A stretch of 7,573 nt of DNA from Chlorobium sp. (GTDB lineage: Bacteria > Bacteroidota > Chlorobiia > Chlorobiales > Chlorobiaceae). Position 1 is the stretch's first letter, and each line of letters begins with the position of its first letter. The DNA lies in assembly GCA_026193435.1 (NCBI GenBank), contig JAPHUN010000234.1, positions 1 through 7,573 on the forward strand, given 5' to 3'. The position numbers and the translations under genes were made by a program. The notes under the pieces were generated by a model. That model did no database searches, was not told the origin of the DNA, and was given only the letters and a program-made list of their open reading frames with translations. Shown here piece after piece: positions 6,015 to 7,573 of this stretch.

Positions 6015-6812
6015 TTAGGGAAAACCTTGCACCGGATATCCGGCCTGCACCCACTCCGTCCATCCGCCGGCAAATATTTTAATGTTTGTATATCCGTAAC
6101 CTTTCAACTTATTCGCGACAATATCACTGTACCTGCAGGTGATACTGTGACAATAGAGTATAAGGAGTTTATCTTTGTCGATATACTTTTCAAAGTCAAC
6201 GTACTGAGCGTCAAACCTGCTCGCGGATAGCGACAGTGAACCTGGAATGTGCCGTTTAAAATACTGGAATTCCGATCGCGCGTCCACAAAAACCCCCTCT
6301 TTCCTGTCAAAATACTCTTTAGCTTTTGATATGGTGATTGGTTGAATAACAACTTCATCTGCGCCTGCAGATGAAGGAGTCTCATCCGTCACTTCTTCAG
6401 TTTGTTCAGTGTCCTCAACTACTGGCACCAGCACATCGGGAGAACCTGCCTGTCGGCTATCCTCTGTCCCCTCCGTAATTTCCTGGTCAGGATCGCTGAC
6501 ACCTGTTAAAAGACGCGTCTCCTCAACGACCTCCTCTCTGTTTTCATGAGGCTTTTCATTTTTTCCCGCCTCAGCCGTCAAGCCGACATCAGGTATTTCC
6601 TGCGACACCACGGCGCCGTCTTCCGTATCATAAAGCAATTGGGCTGACTTTTCATGATTCCCGTTAATAATATCGATACCATGGGGATTCAGAAAATTGA
6701 AAAGCAGGCCGGTCACAGCCGCAAACACAGTTATTATGATACTTATTACTACTACTCGTCCTTTTTCCTGCATTCCGCTCTTGCTTGTCCGGTTGGGAGT
6801 GACAGATAGCAT
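6015..6812 (-). CDS. Membrane-anchored rhodanese-domain protein with acidic linker
   Basis: This is a 265-residue predicted sulfurtransferase. Residues 1-18 are basic and polar, 19-41 form one membrane helix (VVVISIIITVFAAVTGLLF), and 42-155 or so are a low-complexity linker rich in Glu, Asp, Thr and Ser. Residues 158-262 form a single rhodanese domain, with VFVDARSEFQYFKRHIPGS as the CH2A-like motif and FAGGWTEWVQAGYPV at the end. The catalytic cysteine is C221 in YCHSITCRYS; a second cysteine, C226, gives a C-x4-C active loop, a variant found in a subset of rhodaneses. The charge pattern puts the domain on the periplasmic side. An in-frame stop sits just before the ATG at 6812, so the start is 6812 or the ATG at 6773; neither has a strong Shine-Dalgarno. 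It heads an operon with the MauE/DoxX gene. Handling of persulfide or polysulfide sulfur is inferred from the domain and likely host. Confidence 0.85.
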   Translation of the reverse strand: MLSVTPNRTSKSGMQEKGRVVVISIIITVFAAVTGLLFNFLNPHGIDIINGNHEKSAQLLYDTEDGAVVSQEIPDVGLTAEAGKNEKPHENREEVVEETRLLTGVSDPDQEITEGTEDSRQAGSPDVLVPVVEDTEQTEEVTDETPSSAGADEVVIQPITISKAKEYFDRKEGVFVDARSEFQYFKRHIPGSLSLSASRFDAQYVDFEKYIDKDKLLILYCHSITCRYSDIVANKLKGYGYTNIKIFAGGWTEWVQAGYPVQGFP

Positions 6813-7020
6813 TCAAAGATTCAGATCATCCCTGTGACAAAATTCATACCTCCCTCACACCTGTGACGTATCTGCTCGGAAAGGTAAAATCTGTTACCGC
6901 CTGACAGGCCCGTACTACATCCAGGGCACTTCTATTTGATTTTAGCGCACTGCCGGGGGCATGTTTTCTTTCAAAATCTTTATCTTTCATTAAAATATAA
7001 CAATACTACACGCTGATTCA
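6813..7020. promoter_or_regulatory. Divergent intergenic region with repeated CCTGTGAC boxes
   Basis: CCTGTGAC occurs at 6831-6838 and again at 6860-6867, 29 bases apart, just upstream of the rhodanese gene. The second copy is part of a short dyad, TCACA-CC-TGTGA (6855-6866). On the minus strand GAGGGAGG (6856-6849) is followed one base later by an ATG opening an eight-codon frame that ends at 6821. For the plus-strand gene, TATAAC at 6996-7001 could be a -10, but no matching -35 is seen. These could be regulator sites; none can be named. Confidence 0.3.
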
Positions 7021-7464
7021 ATGCTCTACTCAGAAGCAAAGCAGGGAAGAACGTTTATCATCAGGCTTGAAGACGGTGAAATCGTTCATGAGATGCTTGA
7101 AAAATTTGCCATTGACAACAATATTGCAGCAGCCGCTATCATTATCCTTGGCGGTGCCGATAAAGGGAGTAAACTTGTTGTAGGCCCTGAAGAAAGCCGC
7201 GCAGACTCGATCATGCCGATGCAGCATGAACTCTATGAAGCCCACGAGGTTACAGGCACAGGCACGATCTTTCCTGACGATACCGGAAATCCTGTACTGC
7301 ATCTTCATATTGCATGCGGAAGGGAAGAAAACACCGTAACAGGATGTATCCGCAACGGGGTGAAGGTATGGCACGTCATGGAAGTTATCATGTTCGAAAT
7401 GACAGGAACAACCGCCACCCGCAAACCTGATTCTGCAACGGGATTCAAACTGCTGATACCGTAG
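7021..7464 (+). CDS. PPC/DUF296-domain protein
   Basis: This 147-residue protein is essentially one PPC (DUF296) domain, the fold found as a stand-alone protein in bacteria and fused to AT-hooks in plant AHL proteins. Diagnostic parts are the N-terminal FIIRLEDGEIVHEMLEKFA, the central AAIIILGGADKGSKLVVGP, and the core HLHIACGR (H94 and H96) followed by GCIRNGVKVWHVMEVIMFEM. The two histidines sit where bacterial members are thought to bind metal. There is no AT-hook, membrane segment or signal peptide, so it is presumably cytoplasmic, and probably a trimer as in solved members. The role of bacterial PPC proteins is not settled. The ATG at 7021 has no Shine-Dalgarno but fits the domain start. 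It is divergent from the rhodanese operon and is followed directly by the 8-bp repeat array. Confidence 0.85.
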   Translation: MLYSEAKQGRTFIIRLEDGEIVHEMLEKFAIDNNIAAAAIIILGGADKGSKLVVGPEESRADSIMPMQHELYEAHEVTGTGTIFPDDTGNPVLHLHIACGREENTVTGCIRNGVKVWHVMEVIMFEMTGTTATRKPDSATGFKLLIP

Positions 7465-7470
7465 GGGAGT

Positions 7471-7573
7471 GTTGGGTTGTTGATTCGTTGAGCTGTTGAG
7501 TTGTTTAGCTATCCAGCCATCAAGCCATTCAGCTATCCAGCTATTGAGCTATTGAGCTATTGAGCTATTCAGC
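7471..7573. repeat. Degenerate 8-bp tandem repeat array (at least 13 units)
   Basis: From 7471 to the window end the sequence divides without gaps into 8-base units. The left units are of GTTGAGTT type (GTTGGGTT, GTTGATTC, GTTGAGCT, GTTGAGTT, GTTTAGCT). The right units are of ATYSAGCY type (ATCCAGCC, ATCAAGCC, ATTCAGCT, ATCCAGCT), ending in three identical ATTGAGCT copies and a partial ATTCAGC. The array begins seven bases after the stop of the PPC gene and runs off the window. It is not coding in any obvious frame. Confidence 0.9.

Noticed and set aside
7471..7573. CRISPR array
   Set aside because: The units are 8 bp and contiguous with no spacers, so this is a tandem repeat, not a CRISPR.

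Overview
This window most likely comes from a green sulfur bacterium (Chlorobi, Prosthecochloris/Chlorobium type). This is inferred from an ablAB pair for the osmolyte N-epsilon-acetyl-beta-lysine, a membrane-tethered rhodanese paired with a MauE/DoxX protein, several genes without a clear Shine-Dalgarno site, and 8-bp GTTGAGTT/ATTGAGCT tandem repeats of a kind I associate with these genomes. No rRNA, tRNA, CRISPR array, insertion sequence or phage gene is visible.

Layout. (1) Positions 2-2484, plus strand: the 3' part of a MarR-family regulator, then lysine 2,3-aminomutase (ablA/kamA) overlapping it by 44 bp, then beta-lysine N6-acetyltransferase (ablB) 7 bp further on. This reads as a self-contained operon for making a compatible solute from lysine, with its probable regulator in front. 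(2) Positions 2485-3552: a convergent spacer with a long imperfect hairpin, then two small unrecognised genes transcribed divergently from an AT-rich spacer. (3) Positions 3553-5523: a full-length MATE-family exporter on the minus strand, facing a broken TetR-type repressor on the plus strand. The shared spacer holds good sigma70-like promoters in both directions and a perfect 15-bp palindrome that could be the repressor's operator. (4) Positions 5549-6812, minus strand: a two-gene operon of a membrane-anchored rhodanese with a long acidic linker followed by a four-helix MauE/DoxX-like redox membrane protein, suggesting sulfur or thiol chemistry on the outer face of the inner membrane. (5) Positions 7021-7464: a PPC/DUF296 domain protein. 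(6) Positions 7471-7573: a degenerate 8-bp tandem repeat array running off the window.

The genes form independent modules (osmoprotection, efflux, periplasmic sulfur/redox) rather than one pathway. The best leads are the decayed TetR gene beside an intact pump and operator candidate, the rhodanese/MauE pair with its C-x4-C active loop, the 8-bp repeat array, and the regulator-enzyme overlap in the ablAB operon. I did not find convincing evidence of a wholly new multi-gene system.
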